Source of the DNA: Thermodesulfovibrionia bacterium
GTDB taxonomy: Bacteria; Nitrospirota; Thermodesulfovibrionia; UBA6902
Direction of reading: 5' to 3'
Length of the DNA: 28,718 bases
NCBI GenBank assembly: GCA_947258735.1
Contig: CAMYJJ010000009.1
Span: 1 to 28,718 of the forward strand
The number at the start of each line of letters is the position of its first letter. Position 1 is the first letter of the stretch. The notes below the pieces were generated by a model that searched no databases, was not told the origin of the DNA, and saw nothing but the letters and a program-made list of their open reading frames with translations. The translations under genes were made by a program, and so were the position numbers. This document shows positions 7,281 to 16,363 of the stretch, piece after piece.

Positions 7281-10200
7281 TTACTGCGGCGTATCCGTAT
7301 GACACTGTGCACATGTCAGTGCTCCGTTATTCCATAAAACAGTATTCCCGCTGTGACAGGCAACAGATGCGCATGATCCGCCGTTGTATTCCGCGGTATC
7401 CAGCGTCACCCGTGAGCTGTCATGGTCGGAGTCGCCTGATTTATAAACACCGTTCCTGTTCCAGTAGGCATTCACATCAGGGACACTCGCAATGTTGTCC
7501 CTGAGCTGCGCTCTGGTCCTCATGGTTATGGCATCAAAGGCAACATCCTTCAAACCGTTAAGGTGACTATCTGATCCTGCCATAATAGCTGCATTACCCT
7601 TCAGGCCTGCTGTTCCGCCGTCATGACAGGTTCCGCATACGCTGTTCTGGTCGTTCTGTACCAGATTGACCGTAGCGATGTGACAGGTATTACAGCTTAT
7701 GGTCGTAGCAGTGTCAGAATTACCGTGTGCCGATCCGGCTGTAGCGTCAACTGCCATCAATCCTACACCATCATCATCATAAATTTCATCATAGTGTATG
7801 CCGACAACGTGCGCTTCGTGAGCGTTGGTGTCAGGCTGGTTCGTGTGGCAATGTCCGCATGTATCGCCGGCAAATGTCCCGTACCAGTCAGGCGAGGTCA
7901 CTGAGAATGTGCCGTCGCCCTTTGAATGACAGTAGGCAGCTGAACACGTTACGCTTGTGCCGGCGGACTGTGTGTATCCGCTTGTATCGTTGCTTACATT
8001 ATTCAGTGATTTCAATGCTCCCCCGTCATTCTTGTTGAGAACGATATCGACAGCACCGTTTCTGTGATATGTTGATTCATCAGCTGCGGCCGGATGACAG
8101 TTACCGCAATCAAAGTCATAGGTGCCGCCCGTTGTGCTTACTGACGTACTGCCGTATGCAGTAGCTGCAGTGCTTACATGAGCACTGTGTGCCCCTGTTG
8201 TGGGCAGAGCATTATGACAGAAATTGCAGCCTGAAGCTGTGGTGCCCCATGTCGGTGTTGTTTTATAGGTTCCCAGTCCGTTGCTGTGACATGATGCCTG
8301 ATCACAGGTTGAATAGGCACTTCCTCTTGCCTTGTTCTGCGGATACCCGAGATCTCCCGATGACGAGTCATATACGTCTACGTTATCGTCCAGATGCTGA
8401 GTTGGTATTGTGGTGTTTTGCACTGCATTATCATGGCAGTCGTTACAGGCCACCCCGCTCTCTGCAAGGTGTGCCGTATGGCTTCCTGTGCTTGGTGCGA
8501 TAGCATGACATATGCCGCATCCCGAACCTGTACTGCCCCATGCGGGTGAGACAACCGGAGTATTTCTCCCATTATCATGACAGCTCGCTGTCGAGCAGGT
8601 CCCGTATCCGTTGCCCGGTGCTCCTGCAGCCGAATATGTATTTGCTACATCGATTGATCCGTCTACATGATTTGTTGAATTATATGCCGATGCATTATCA
8701 GCCGCTCCCGTATGGCAGTCACCGCAGCCGTCTACACCTGTGGTGCCTAAATGCTCTCCGTGACTGCCGCTCGTCAACCCGTCTCCTTCTTCAACTTTGT
8801 GACAGTCTCCGCATGAGACTGAACCGCCCCATGTTACCGTTGCGTATGCCGGGTCTGAAGGACCCCCGTCAGAGGCCTGGCCCGGACTGTGACAATACGC
8901 TGTTGAACAGCTATCATATGGAGCACCGCCCTTTGCCACATCCTGGGGATAGTTAAGATCACCTGCTGATGAATCATAGACATCAAGGTCCCCGTCAAGG
9001 TGCTGTTCAGGTGCGGTCGTATCATACACCGCTCCATCATGACAGTCACCGCACTCTGCTGTATTGTAATTTGTTGTGGTGACATGCTTTACGTGACTCC
9101 CTGTTGATGGTATATCTAAATGACATTCAGAACACCCACCGCCAGGAATTCCCCAGTCAGGCGTGTTTTTTGCATTTCCCAACCCGTCATCATGACACCG
9201 GCCGGTTGAGCATTTCCCATACCCGTTTCCGGGTAGTCCGCCGGCATCATATGAATTGGCAACGTCAATTGATCTATTGATATGATTACTGGAATTATAT
9301 GCTGAAGCGTTATTTTCTGCCCCCGTATGACACTCGGCACAGCCTGCAACACCTGTTGTGTTCAGGTGGGCCTCATGGCTGCCGCTGGACAATCCTGCTC
9401 CTTCTTCAACTTTATGACACGATCCGCAGTCCCCGCTTGCAGGATCATCCCAGACCGGTGATGCATATGTCGGCGTATCATCGCCGCCGCTTACTGTGGA
9501 CTGCCCTGTGCTGTGGCAATAGATATTGGAACACGTTTTATTGTCATTGCTGGCAACGGTCGTGACAGGCGCGGTCGTTGTCGTATCGTAGCTCACTCCT
9601 GACTGTCCCTCATATAAACCTCCCTGCTCATCTCCATCAAATAAATAAAACCCCATCGTAACAGTATGACCATTATTATGCGTTGCACCTGTACCAACGC
9701 TGTCATAATGACAGACCGTACAGGAATAGCTCTTTGTATTTACATGCATGTCATGAGCTCCGGCAGTTGAAGACCCGGTCACACCGGCAGCATTTACCAG
9801 TCCATCCGGACCACCTGTTGCCGTGTCCACAACAGGAGGATTGCCGTGACAGGTATCACAGGCTACATTAAATCCCTTTAGATGCGAGTGACAGTCCGTA
9901 CAATTCTGTCCTGCATTGTGGATATGATCGCCGCTTGCGTCATTTCTGTGGTGCGTTGTCTGGGTATGACAGACTTCGCATATCCCGTCATATGAGGCAT
10001 CTGCGTCTGCAAAGGAATTGGGCCCGGCTGCATTAAATAATTTTACTGCTTTATTGCCGCTGTTTGGAGTGATGATGGTGGTTTTGACCATATTGCTGTA
10101 CACAACTGCAAACGTATCAACCAGTTCGGTCACTTTTAATGTATCGATTGTTCCATCTACTGTAATGCTGGTATTGTCATTGCTGATAATCACGTAGTTA

Positions 10201-10685
10201 TTGTAATCATATGCAATATTGGGTACAAGAACCTTCCCCACAAATGAGTTATCTGCCCAGAGAGGAGTGGTAGCACTTCGTGTCAGTGTTGTCGCATTAA
10301 CTGTCTCTACGATATCCTGTGCAATATAACTGCTGCTTCCATATGTCCTGAACTGATAATTCCCATGAGCATCATGACACTCCACACACTCAATTGACCA
10401 GTCTCCATACCCGTTGTCTATTTGAAGACTGGAGTGTGTCTCTACATCTGTAGCCTTCACAGAATTATGACAACTCCAGCAGAGTGAATTATAATGGGTA
10501 TCATCTATGTTATTTCCGTAAAGCAGCCCTTCTATCATTAGAGAGGGTTCAGATCCCCAAACATAATGACATTTTTCACAGGAAACAGTGTTTGAATCGT
10601 TATGCGGATAATCCATTGCATAAGACTGAACAGATGCAAGCACTGATGTGACAGCCAGAAAAAGTATTATTATTATTTTATTCAT
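7281..10685 (-). CDS. 28-haem secreted cytochrome built of CX2CH/CX4CH modules (GSu_C4xC__C2xCH type)
   Basis: 1134 residues with a Sec signal peptide at 1-23 (IIIILFLAVTSVLASVQSYA). I count 21 CX2CH and 7 CX4CH motifs; the CX4CH sites are CSNIYCH, CSTGRCH, CSTAYCH, CSTASCH, CDQASCH, CSAAYCH and CASVACH. From about residue 400 the protein consists of modules of about 100 residues with the order CX2CH, GSH..H, CX2CH, (H)LD..(I/V)DV, CX4CH, as in Geobacter-type CX4CH/CX2CH proteins. About residues 130-230 are haem-free and could form a beta domain. The ATG overlaps the TGA of the upstream NHL protein (ATGA, 10685-10682), so the two are translationally coupled. It probably acts extracellularly or on the surface as a long haem chain. 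There is no lipobox or transmembrane anchor. Confidence 0.92.
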   Translation of the reverse strand: MNKIIIILFLAVTSVLASVQSYAMDYPHNDSNTVSCEKCHYVWGSEPSLMIEGLLYGNNIDDTHYNSLCWSCHNSVKATDVETHSSLQIDNGYGDWSIECVECHDAHGNYQFRTYGSSSYIAQDIVETVNATTLTRSATTPLWADNSFVGKVLVPNIAYDYNNYVIISNDNTSITVDGTIDTLKVTELVDTFAVVYSNMVKTTIITPNSGNKAVKLFNAAGPNSFADADASYDGICEVCHTQTTHHRNDASGDHIHNAGQNCTDCHSHLKGFNVACDTCHGNPPVVDTATGGPDGLVNAAGVTGSSTAGAHDMHVNTKSYSCTVCHYDSVGTGATHNNGHTVTMGFYLFDGDEQGGLYEGQSGVSYDTTTTAPVTTVASNDNKTCSNIYCHSTGQSTVSGGDDTPTYASPVWDDPASGDCGSCHKVEEGAGLSSGSHEAHLNTTGVAGCAECHTGAENNASAYNSSNHINRSIDVANSYDAGGLPGNGYGKCSTGRCHDDGLGNAKNTPDWGIPGGGCSECHLDIPSTGSHVKHVTTTNYNTAECGDCHDGAVYDTTAPEQHLDGDLDVYDSSAGDLNYPQDVAKGGAPYDSCSTAYCHSPGQASDGGPSDPAYATVTWGGSVSCGDCHKVEEGDGLTSGSHGEHLGTTGVDGCGDCHTGAADNASAYNSTNHVDGSIDVANTYSAAGAPGNGYGTCSTASCHDNGRNTPVVSPAWGSTGSGCGICHAIAPSTGSHTAHLAESGVACNDCHDNAVQNTTIPTQHLDDNVDVYDSSSGDLGYPQNKARGSAYSTCDQASCHSNGLGTYKTTPTWGTTASGCNFCHNALPTTGAHSAHVSTAATAYGSTSVSTTGGTYDFDCGNCHPAAADESTYHRNGAVDIVLNKNDGGALKSLNNVSNDTSGYTQSAGTSVTCSAAYCHSKGDGTFSVTSPDWYGTFAGDTCGHCHTNQPDTNAHEAHVVGIHYDEIYDDDGVGLMAVDATAGSAHGNSDTATTISCNTCHIATVNLVQNDQNSVCGTCHDGGTAGLKGNAAIMAGSDSHLNGLKDVAFDAITMRTRAQLRDNIASVPDVNAYWNRNGVYKSGDSDHDSSRVTLDTAEYNGGSCASVACHSGNTVLWNNGALTCAQCHTDTPQ
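8211..9443 (-). repeat. Two tandem 615-bp (205-residue) repeats inside the 28-haem gene
   Basis: The DNA around 9401-9410 recurs 615 bp away at 8786-8795; both encode the HKVEEG segment. The protein between recurs closely: GSH..HL.TTGV.GC..CHTGA..NASAYNS.NH, then ..IDVAN.Y, PGNGYG.CST, PSTGSH and DVYDSS.GDL.YPQ. Each 205-residue unit contains two 3-haem half-units, so this stretch holds 12 haems. The boundaries are approximate. This points to recent in-frame duplication and possible length variation between strains. Confidence 0.75.
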
Positions 10686-13498
10686 TCATTCAAGAATAAG
10701 CTGCCAATTGCCAGCTTTACTCCATGTTGAGTGTTCGACTCTGTGAACGTTATGTTCTCTGTTCCAAAGGCATCAAAGACCGTTATTTCTGTAGTTTGTT
10801 GTGTTGCGTTTACTGTCCCTGCTATGATTTCTGACGCTCCGTCTCCATCCAGGTCCGCACCGGCCACTGACGTTATATAATGTGAACTGTCGCCAACCTG
10901 AAATCCGGATATTTCTTCACCATCTGCGTCAAATATATGTATGCTGCTGGTACGCCCGGATAGTGAACGCGATCCTGTAATAATTTCAGCAAATCCGTCT
11001 CCATTGATGTCAGCGCTGCTTATACTGATACTATGTACATTCCTGTTCCTCTTGGCGTATTTACTGTATATATTTCGAGTCTTCATGGAGAATTCTTTAG
11101 CAAGATGCACATTCCACTGGCCGATTCCTGCTGAAGTATCCACTGTCCAAATTCTTATCTGTATCTTATTTCCATTGACAGGCGTTGACGAGGTTATGAT
11201 CTCATCATGCTGATCACCATCCACATCCCCGGCTGCTACCAGTACGCCTCCTGTGCTGTCATATGCATCGAGAGCAATGCCGCTGTCCACCAGTTTATCC
11301 TGTTCAGGATCAAGGACATATACCCGCACCTCTGCCGGATTGCCTTCATATGTTCCTGCTCCAATAATAACTTCAGCATATCCGTCACAGTTGAGATCAC
11401 CTGAGGCTATATTCGCTCCATAAAAGTATGGAAACACTGTTGTGGTTAAATACGGGAACTGCCTGCCGGTATGATCAAATATGCTTATTTCTGCAGGGTT
11501 GTCAGGACCCGGACCGGGAGCTGTTAAAATCTCATCAATTCCGTCATTGTTGATATCTCCTGCAGCCACGTTTACCCCTTGTGTATTCTCATGCGCCTGA
11601 AATGCTACCCCGGACTCTGTACCGTCAGTACCAAATACTTTTACAAATCCGGTGGTTTCCCCAACAGAACCGGTAATGATATTTAGATGACCATTATCAG
11701 CACTCTCATCCTCTTCCTGTACAGTTCTTATATATTCTCCGAGAAAGGTTATTATTCCATCTGCTTCAAGTGCCTGACTTTGATATGCAGGCGTAACATA
11801 TCCCTCTACACTATTAAATTGAATGTAGTATGTGCCTGCCGGAGCATTGTTTACACCCCACATTATGCCGCTGCCGGCAAAGGATTCCGAACCGCTAATA
11901 ACAAACGAGGCATCATCAATGTTTGAGATTACGCTGATCCTGCCTTTATCAACGCTGACATCAAGTGTTACAGGGATAATCTGTGGGCTTCCTGCTGCAC
12001 CCTCTGCTGTTATTTTTAGTGCACCGGTGAATGTGCCCTCCTGCATATCAGTAACATTCACAGAGACCATTACTTCATCGGGTGCCGTCCCTGTCATTTT
12101 ATCCAGTGAAATCCAGTCAGCATCTGATGATGCACTCCAGGATAGAATTCCCAGTGCTGCATTTTCAATTGTAAGACTCTTGGATGCGGGGAATGATCCG
12201 TTTACTGAGACAAATTCCAGTGATAAAGGATATACGGAAAGCTCAGGGATGGCGGCTTCTTCCACCTCAAGTACAACATCCACTATTTCTGTGGCCCCTG
12301 ACTCAGCACGTATTTCAACAGTACCTGCGTGGATCCCTGCGGTAAGCCCGTTCATTTCTACGCCAATTTCTACAATTTTATTGTCCGTTTCTGCCAATGA
12401 TCCGGAAGCTTCTGACAGGGTAATCCAGCTGTCTTCAGAATCTGCTGACCATTTAAGAAGACTGTTACCATTATTGCCTATTTTTATTGACTGTAATTCA
12501 GGATTAGCGCCCTGCTCAACACCTTCGAAATACAGGGACAGCGGATTAACTTCCAGTTGTTCATATGAATCTATTCCATATACCTCAACGCTGCCGGTGT
12601 GCCGAGACGCTATAAAAAGCCTGTTGCTTTTGCCCATTACTATCCCCATGGGAGTCCTGAGCTGATGATCGACATTATAGAGAGAAGTAAGGAAAATGCC
12701 GTTACCGTCAAATACCTGTACAAGATGCTGATATGTATCTGTCGCGTATATCCTTTCTTCACTGTCTACGGTAATACCCACGGGCATACTCAGTTTTCCG
12801 TCTCCGATGCCGTGCTCGCCAAAGCTCCTTTTAAACAATCCATCCATTTCAAATATCTGTATGCGTACACCCTGACCTACACCTGTCGAAGTTTGAAAAT
12901 GCTGATGGTCCAGGACAATAAGCTCGCCTGATATCTCATTTACAGCCAGCGATACGGGGAAATTGAATTGTCCTGCATCACTGCCTGTGCCGCCAAAGGA
13001 GAAATTAAAGGTGCCATCAGGACGGTATACCTTTATAACGTCCTCCATGCTGTCTGCTACATAAATCCGGTCTTCATAAATGGCAATCGCTGTCGGCTGA
13101 GAGAATTCCCCGTCTCCTGAGCCCAGTTTGAACAGGAAATTAAATCCTGCATCATACACCTCTACATTTCTGCTGAGTTTGTTGCCCACAAAAATTCTTC
13201 CCTGTTGATCAACGGCAACACCAAGCGGTTCGCTCAGTCCGGAGAGGGTGTTTACATAATCTCCGCTCTGACTGAATTTACGAAGCCTGTTTTCAATAGA
13301 CTCGGTTACATACATGTTTTCATGAAGATCAAGAGCAATTGCTGTCGGATAGTTCAATTTATGGGTAATTGGCTCAAGTCTTTCATATGCCGGCATTACA
13401 GCGGAATAGGCTGTATGTGCCACGAAAGAGGCAAAGAGGGTAATCGCAATGATAACCCTTTTAAGAGAAGCAGTATGAATGATGTTTTTTAAACTCAT
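10682..13498 (-). CDS. Secreted multidomain protein: NHL propeller, two BACON-like domains, PEGA-like domain, FG-GAP propeller
   Basis: 938 residues with a Sec signal peptide at about 1-33 (VIIAITLFASFVAHTAYSA). Residues 40-315 are NHL repeats (for example LNYPTAIALDLHENMYVTE and FSQPTAIAIYEDRIYVADS), enough for a six-bladed propeller. Residues 320-515 hold two BACON-like Ig domains (LKWSADSEDSWITLSEASG; LSWSASSDADWISLDKMTG). About 518-595 looks like PEGA (APAGTYYIQFNSVEGY). Residues 605-938 are FG-GAP/VCBS repeats with calcium loops such as AGDINNDGIDEILT, SADINGDGFAEIITG and GADLDGDGASEIIAG. There is no haem. The ATG has an AAAGGA site, and the stop overlaps the start of the 28-haem gene. 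It is probably a cell-surface scaffold or binding protein for the cytochromes; NHL proteins are found next to nanowire cytochromes in Geobacter. Confidence 0.88.
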   Translation of the reverse strand: MSLKNIIHTASLKRVIIAITLFASFVAHTAYSAVMPAYERLEPITHKLNYPTAIALDLHENMYVTESIENRLRKFSQSGDYVNTLSGLSEPLGVAVDQQGRIFVGNKLSRNVEVYDAGFNFLFKLGSGDGEFSQPTAIAIYEDRIYVADSMEDVIKVYRPDGTFNFSFGGTGSDAGQFNFPVSLAVNEISGELIVLDHQHFQTSTGVGQGVRIQIFEMDGLFKRSFGEHGIGDGKLSMPVGITVDSEERIYATDTYQHLVQVFDGNGIFLTSLYNVDHQLRTPMGIVMGKSNRLFIASRHTGSVEVYGIDSYEQLEVNPLSLYFEGVEQGANPELQSIKIGNNGNSLLKWSADSEDSWITLSEASGSLAETDNKIVEIGVEMNGLTAGIHAGTVEIRAESGATEIVDVVLEVEEAAIPELSVYPLSLEFVSVNGSFPASKSLTIENAALGILSWSASSDADWISLDKMTGTAPDEVMVSVNVTDMQEGTFTGALKITAEGAAGSPQIIPVTLDVSVDKGRISVISNIDDASFVISGSESFAGSGIMWGVNNAPAGTYYIQFNSVEGYVTPAYQSQALEADGIITFLGEYIRTVQEEDESADNGHLNIITGSVGETTGFVKVFGTDGTESGVAFQAHENTQGVNVAAGDINNDGIDEILTAPGPGPDNPAEISIFDHTGRQFPYLTTTVFPYFYGANIASGDLNCDGYAEVIIGAGTYEGNPAEVRVYVLDPEQDKLVDSGIALDAYDSTGGVLVAAGDVDGDQHDEIITSSTPVNGNKIQIRIWTVDTSAGIGQWNVHLAKEFSMKTRNIYSKYAKRNRNVHSISISSADINGDGFAEIITGSRSLSGRTSSIHIFDADGEEISGFQVGDSSHYITSVAGADLDGDGASEIIAGTVNATQQTTEITVFDAFGTENITFTESNTQHGVKLAIGSLFLNE

Positions 13499-13838
13499 GT
13501 CCTTTCTGGCCTCGCAAGATGTCTAATAAATTTACATATCATGTTCATTCTTTTAACAAGCAAGTAATGTGCCTGGACACTTACTCAGCGTACCCCCCTG
13601 AAAATAAATGGAATTTTCTCATACGTCGTAATATGTTGCGGATAAACACCATTCGACTGTGTGATATGACGCAGAATTGCGGGAGTGCATAACACAGAAA
13701 ACATGAAATGTAATAAGCAATATATGGAATCATTGACAAAATGTGTCATCAGCTTTATTTGGTTCACTATATATCGCATATCGTTCATTATTTCACTCTG
13801 TCAGGCATAGTATTCAACAGGGAAAGCGACAGCCAATA
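13499..13838. other. 340-bp intergenic gap with no convincing gene
   Basis: The longest gap between protein genes. A 67-codon minus-strand reading at 13585-13788 has no ribosome site or recognisable motif, and plus-strand readings overlap the lipoprotein gene. No good rho-independent terminator is visible after the lipoprotein. A possible promoter and a small inverted repeat lie at 13710-13748. The gap may split the block into two transcription units. Confidence 0.5.
13710..13739 (-). promoter_or_regulatory. Possible sigma-70 promoter for the NHL/28-haem/giant-cytochrome unit
   Basis: On the minus strand TTGTCA (13739-13734) and TATTAC (13715-13710) are separated by 18 nt, matching -35 and -10 consensus at 5/6 and 4/6 positions. 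A palindrome TGACA-N5-TGTCA (13734-13748) overlaps the -35 box and could be an operator. The transcript would have a leader of about 200 nt. Matches of this quality occur by chance, so confidence is low. Confidence 0.25.
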
Positions 13839-14510
13839 CTACTTTTCATTGTTCCCCAGTACGTCAATCATGGATTTTGATTTCTTTCCCACTCGCAGTC
13901 CCGGGAACAGGTCTGATACGATGGCATACGCCACTTTAGCCTGTTTCATATTGCCCAGTTTATAATTGGATTCTGCATACATAAACATCAGTGCTGCATC
14001 AGGTTTCATTTTCTTCTCAATATAATCCCTGTATGAAGGGGTAGATATTGCTAACAGCCTTTCCCATTCAGCATGCTTCACATAGCTTTTGCCCAGCGTA
14101 TCTGCCACCACTCCCTTTAACGGCGAGTCATTATTATTTTTTAAAAAATCATGATAAACCTTTTCCGCTTTTTCATAATCGGGAGGAGAATAATCATTGA
14201 CGTAGATATTAATGAGCCTCCAGTGGCTCTCCTGCGCAAGCGGGGTTTCAGGGTATTTTCTGATAATTTGCTTATACAGGGCCTCAATTTCGGGAAGGAT
14301 GGACTGTCTGTCCCGCGCAGACCTTGTAATCGAAAAAATCTCCTTGAATATTTCAAAAGATTTAATCTCTTCTTCAGGACGGACATGGTCCTGTTTCATG
14401 CTGTCCGAAGGAGCAGATACATCGGGCAATGCCTGAGGGGCCTCTTTGGGCGCAGTAGCACAAGCTGTCATTATCAAAAATAGAAAGCCATATATGAATG
14501 CCCTGTTCAT
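13839..14510 (-). CDS. TPR-type lipoprotein
   Basis: I chose ATG 14510 because AGGAGA lies 7 nt upstream; an in-frame ATG at 14537 has no ribosome site. The product is 223 residues with a lipoprotein signal (MNRAFIYGFLFLIMTAC, lipobox LMTAC-like, acylated Cys17). The mature part is helical with TPR-like segments, such as ALYKQIIRKYPETPLAQESHW, YEKAEKVYHDFLKNN, and near the end AESNYKLGNMKQAKVAYAIV. This resembles outer-membrane tetratricopeptide lipoproteins of the YbgF/BamD kind, without enough similarity to name it. There are no haem motifs. It is probably a periplasmic outer-membrane scaffold or assembly factor for the neighbouring cytochromes. Confidence 0.8.
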   Translation of the reverse strand: MNRAFIYGFLFLIMTACATAPKEAPQALPDVSAPSDSMKQDHVRPEEEIKSFEIFKEIFSITRSARDRQSILPEIEALYKQIIRKYPETPLAQESHWRLINIYVNDYSPPDYEKAEKVYHDFLKNNNDSPLKGVVADTLGKSYVKHAEWERLLAISTPSYRDYIEKKMKPDAALMFMYAESNYKLGNMKQAKVAYAIVSDLFPGLRVGKKSKSMIDVLGNNEK

Positions 14511-14696
14511 ACGTAATCTCCTGTAACCAAAATGCATAGTTACATATCGACAATAATGGCTATTTTCTTTAGATGAAATGGCGGTTTAAAGATTATGAAC
14601 ACTGAATGGGCATGACCAATTACTTCAAGAAAAAGGCAGATGAATGGATGCGTTGCAGGATGGAATAGCGAAACAGACCTGCCTGGACAGAAAAAT

Positions 14697-14951
14697 TTAC
14701 TGCGGAGGTCTTACGTTGGGTGACCCTGTGTCCTTAAAAATATCCTGATGACAGCTCATACAGTTGACAATGACGCCTCCGGCTGCGTCCAGCATGGACT
14801 GGTACATCTGAGGGTTTGTTGTCTTCACTATCTCAATATGCTGCTGGAGCGCCTCCTGTTCTTTTGAATCCTGACTGGATGCGTTTTCAGTATGAGATAT
14901 CCACACGATGCCCGCCAGGAGGCAGATGATGATACATATTTTTCTTGTCAT
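14697..14951 (-). CDS. Small monohaem cytochrome c
   Basis: 84 residues with a short Sec signal (MTRKICIIICLLAGIVWIS, cleavage near residues 20-26) and one haem motif, CMSCH, at 64-68 near the C-terminus. The mature part is only about 60 residues. A helix-like segment (EALQQHIEIVKTTNPQMYQS) precedes the haem, and there is no later methionine for a class I axial ligand, so the distal ligand may be His38 or Met53, or absent. AGGAG lies 6 nt before the ATG. It sits 21 nt downstream of the 8-haem gene in the same orientation. It may be a soluble periplasmic shuttle or a docking subunit. The 186 bp between it and the TPR lipoprotein shows no gene. Confidence 0.82.
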   Translation of the reverse strand: MTRKICIIICLLAGIVWISHTENASSQDSKEQEALQQHIEIVKTTNPQMYQSMLDAAGGVIVNCMSCHQDIFKDTGSPNVRPPQ

Positions 14952-14972
14952 TATTAACTCCTGTTCAAATAT

Positions 14973-16328
14973 CTAAAATAACTGGTCTCCATAGGGTCCC
15001 TGATTAGTACCAAAAAAATCAATAATGTCCCCATTTCCATGGTTATGACAGTTCGTACACAATGTTATTGGTATTGGTGGCGGTACTGACAGGTCATGAC
15101 ACAGGGCACCGCTGCAGCCGGGTCCCGGTGGAACCGGGGGAATAGCCGCAGGATGGTCATGCCGAGTATCACCTACTACTATATTATGGCACCTGTTGCA
15201 GAGGTTGATCCATTCTGTATTGGCTCTTCCCGATGGACCTGCACCAGTACCTGTATCAACCGTAACAAGGCCTTTGTTTACCTCTTTCCTCGTGAGAAAA
15301 AGATTGGGAGAACCATGGGGCTCATGACAGTCAGTGCAGGCAAGCACATATGTACCGCATAACCCTGCCTGATAAGGTAAAAGAACCCTGTTACATGTTG
15401 CCGGTTCATTGACATTAGGTATGTTATCATCAGCAGCGCCTATTCCGTGTTTCTCATCATTCCAGTTAAAGGTATTGAGATTTCTCCCCAGAGCAGTGCT
15501 GAAAATAGTATTGGAGTTATTGTGGCAATCAGTACATAAGGTAACATAGTCGGTCAGGTTTGATCCATCCTGTGTTCCTGAACCATCCGGTTCATAGCTT
15601 ACCGTAAATCGAAGCGGAGACTGGTATCCCAGGGTGTAATCGCTCATTTTCTCGCCTGCATCATCACCCCAGAGTCCCCAGTCATTATTATTATTTTTGG
15701 TATGATCAGCCGGACGGGAAACAGGCCAGCCCCTTGTCCCTGCACTCTTGGCAAGATCAGAATCAGCCGGGTCTCCCTGCGCAGCATGAGGGTTGTGACA
15801 GGCAGTGCAGGGGTTTGAATCTGCGGTATAATTCCATCTGCCTGTAATGAACGTTGAAATATCATCGAGACTATGGGATGAGTCCGGCACCACAAAGGAA
15901 AATGCATCGAGAATATCATTGGGATTATCAGGCGAAACTGCTGTCCAGGCTCCTGCCCGGTAGCTGTAACTGCGGTTGATAATACCCCCTCCATCCTGAA
16001 AAGAGGTTTCATCGTGGCACTGGTAACAGAAGTTGTCTGTCTGGTCTGTATGGTTATCGTAAAACAGTGTATAGGGGGAGGGGGTTGGACCGTCGGGATC
16101 AGGCTCTACACCGTCAATGCTCGCATGCGTATCGTGGCAGTGCGTACAATGTCCTTTTGTATAATCGGCCGGAAACCCTGCTGCAATGCGTTTCACACCG
16201 TGAGATGTACTGCCATGAGCTGAATCCAGATAACGTCCAGCCCATACTGTATCAATGCAGATCAATCCGATCAGAATAATCAGCATGCCCGGTATTAGCA
16301 CTTTTCTACTCGTATGTCCTAAAACCAT
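14973..16328 (-). CDS. 8-haem secreted cytochrome c
   Basis: 451 residues from ATG 16328, preferred because AAGGA lies 6 nt upstream; ATG 16334 directly abuts that site. The signal peptide has the core VLIPGMLIILIGLICIDTVWA, cleaved before GRYLDSAHG. The haem motifs are CTHCH, CYQCH, CTACH, CTDCH, CTDCH, CNRCH, one CX4CH (CSGALCH) and CTNCH. The SAHG ... GVKR ... KGHCTHCHDTHAS opening is typical of Geobacter-type secreted cytochromes. The haem count and length are close to OmcZ, but I see no CX14CH motif and no sequence basis for calling it OmcZ. Two extra cysteines (CNRVLLPYQAGLCG) may form a disulphide. It lies 35 nt after the OmcS-like gene and is probably an extracellular partner of it. 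Confidence 0.88.
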   Translation of the reverse strand: MVLGHTSRKVLIPGMLIILIGLICIDTVWAGRYLDSAHGSTSHGVKRIAAGFPADYTKGHCTHCHDTHASIDGVEPDPDGPTPSPYTLFYDNHTDQTDNFCYQCHDETSFQDGGGIINRSYSYRAGAWTAVSPDNPNDILDAFSFVVPDSSHSLDDISTFITGRWNYTADSNPCTACHNPHAAQGDPADSDLAKSAGTRGWPVSRPADHTKNNNNDWGLWGDDAGEKMSDYTLGYQSPLRFTVSYEPDGSGTQDGSNLTDYVTLCTDCHNNSNTIFSTALGRNLNTFNWNDEKHGIGAADDNIPNVNEPATCNRVLLPYQAGLCGTYVLACTDCHEPHGSPNLFLTRKEVNKGLVTVDTGTGAGPSGRANTEWINLCNRCHNIVVGDTRHDHPAAIPPVPPGPGCSGALCHDLSVPPPIPITLCTNCHNHGNGDIIDFFGTNQGPYGDQLF

Positions 16329-16363
16329 GTTCATTCCTTTATACCTTGTCCATTTTTCATTCC

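Noticed and set aside
11832..12665. 277-codon plus-strand open frame
   Set aside because: It is antisense to the well-supported NHL/BACON protein and has low-complexity Ser/Pro composition, so it is a shadow frame. The same holds for the 208-codon frame at 6225-6851 and the other plus-strand frames right of 400.
13585..13788. 67-codon minus-strand open frame in the 340-bp gap
   Set aside because: No convincing ribosome site, no recognisable motif or signal peptide, and composition typical of non-coding AT-rich DNA.
14973..16328. Calling the 8-haem protein OmcZ
   Set aside because: Haem number and size are similar, but there is no CX14CH motif and no clear sequence landmark of OmcZ.
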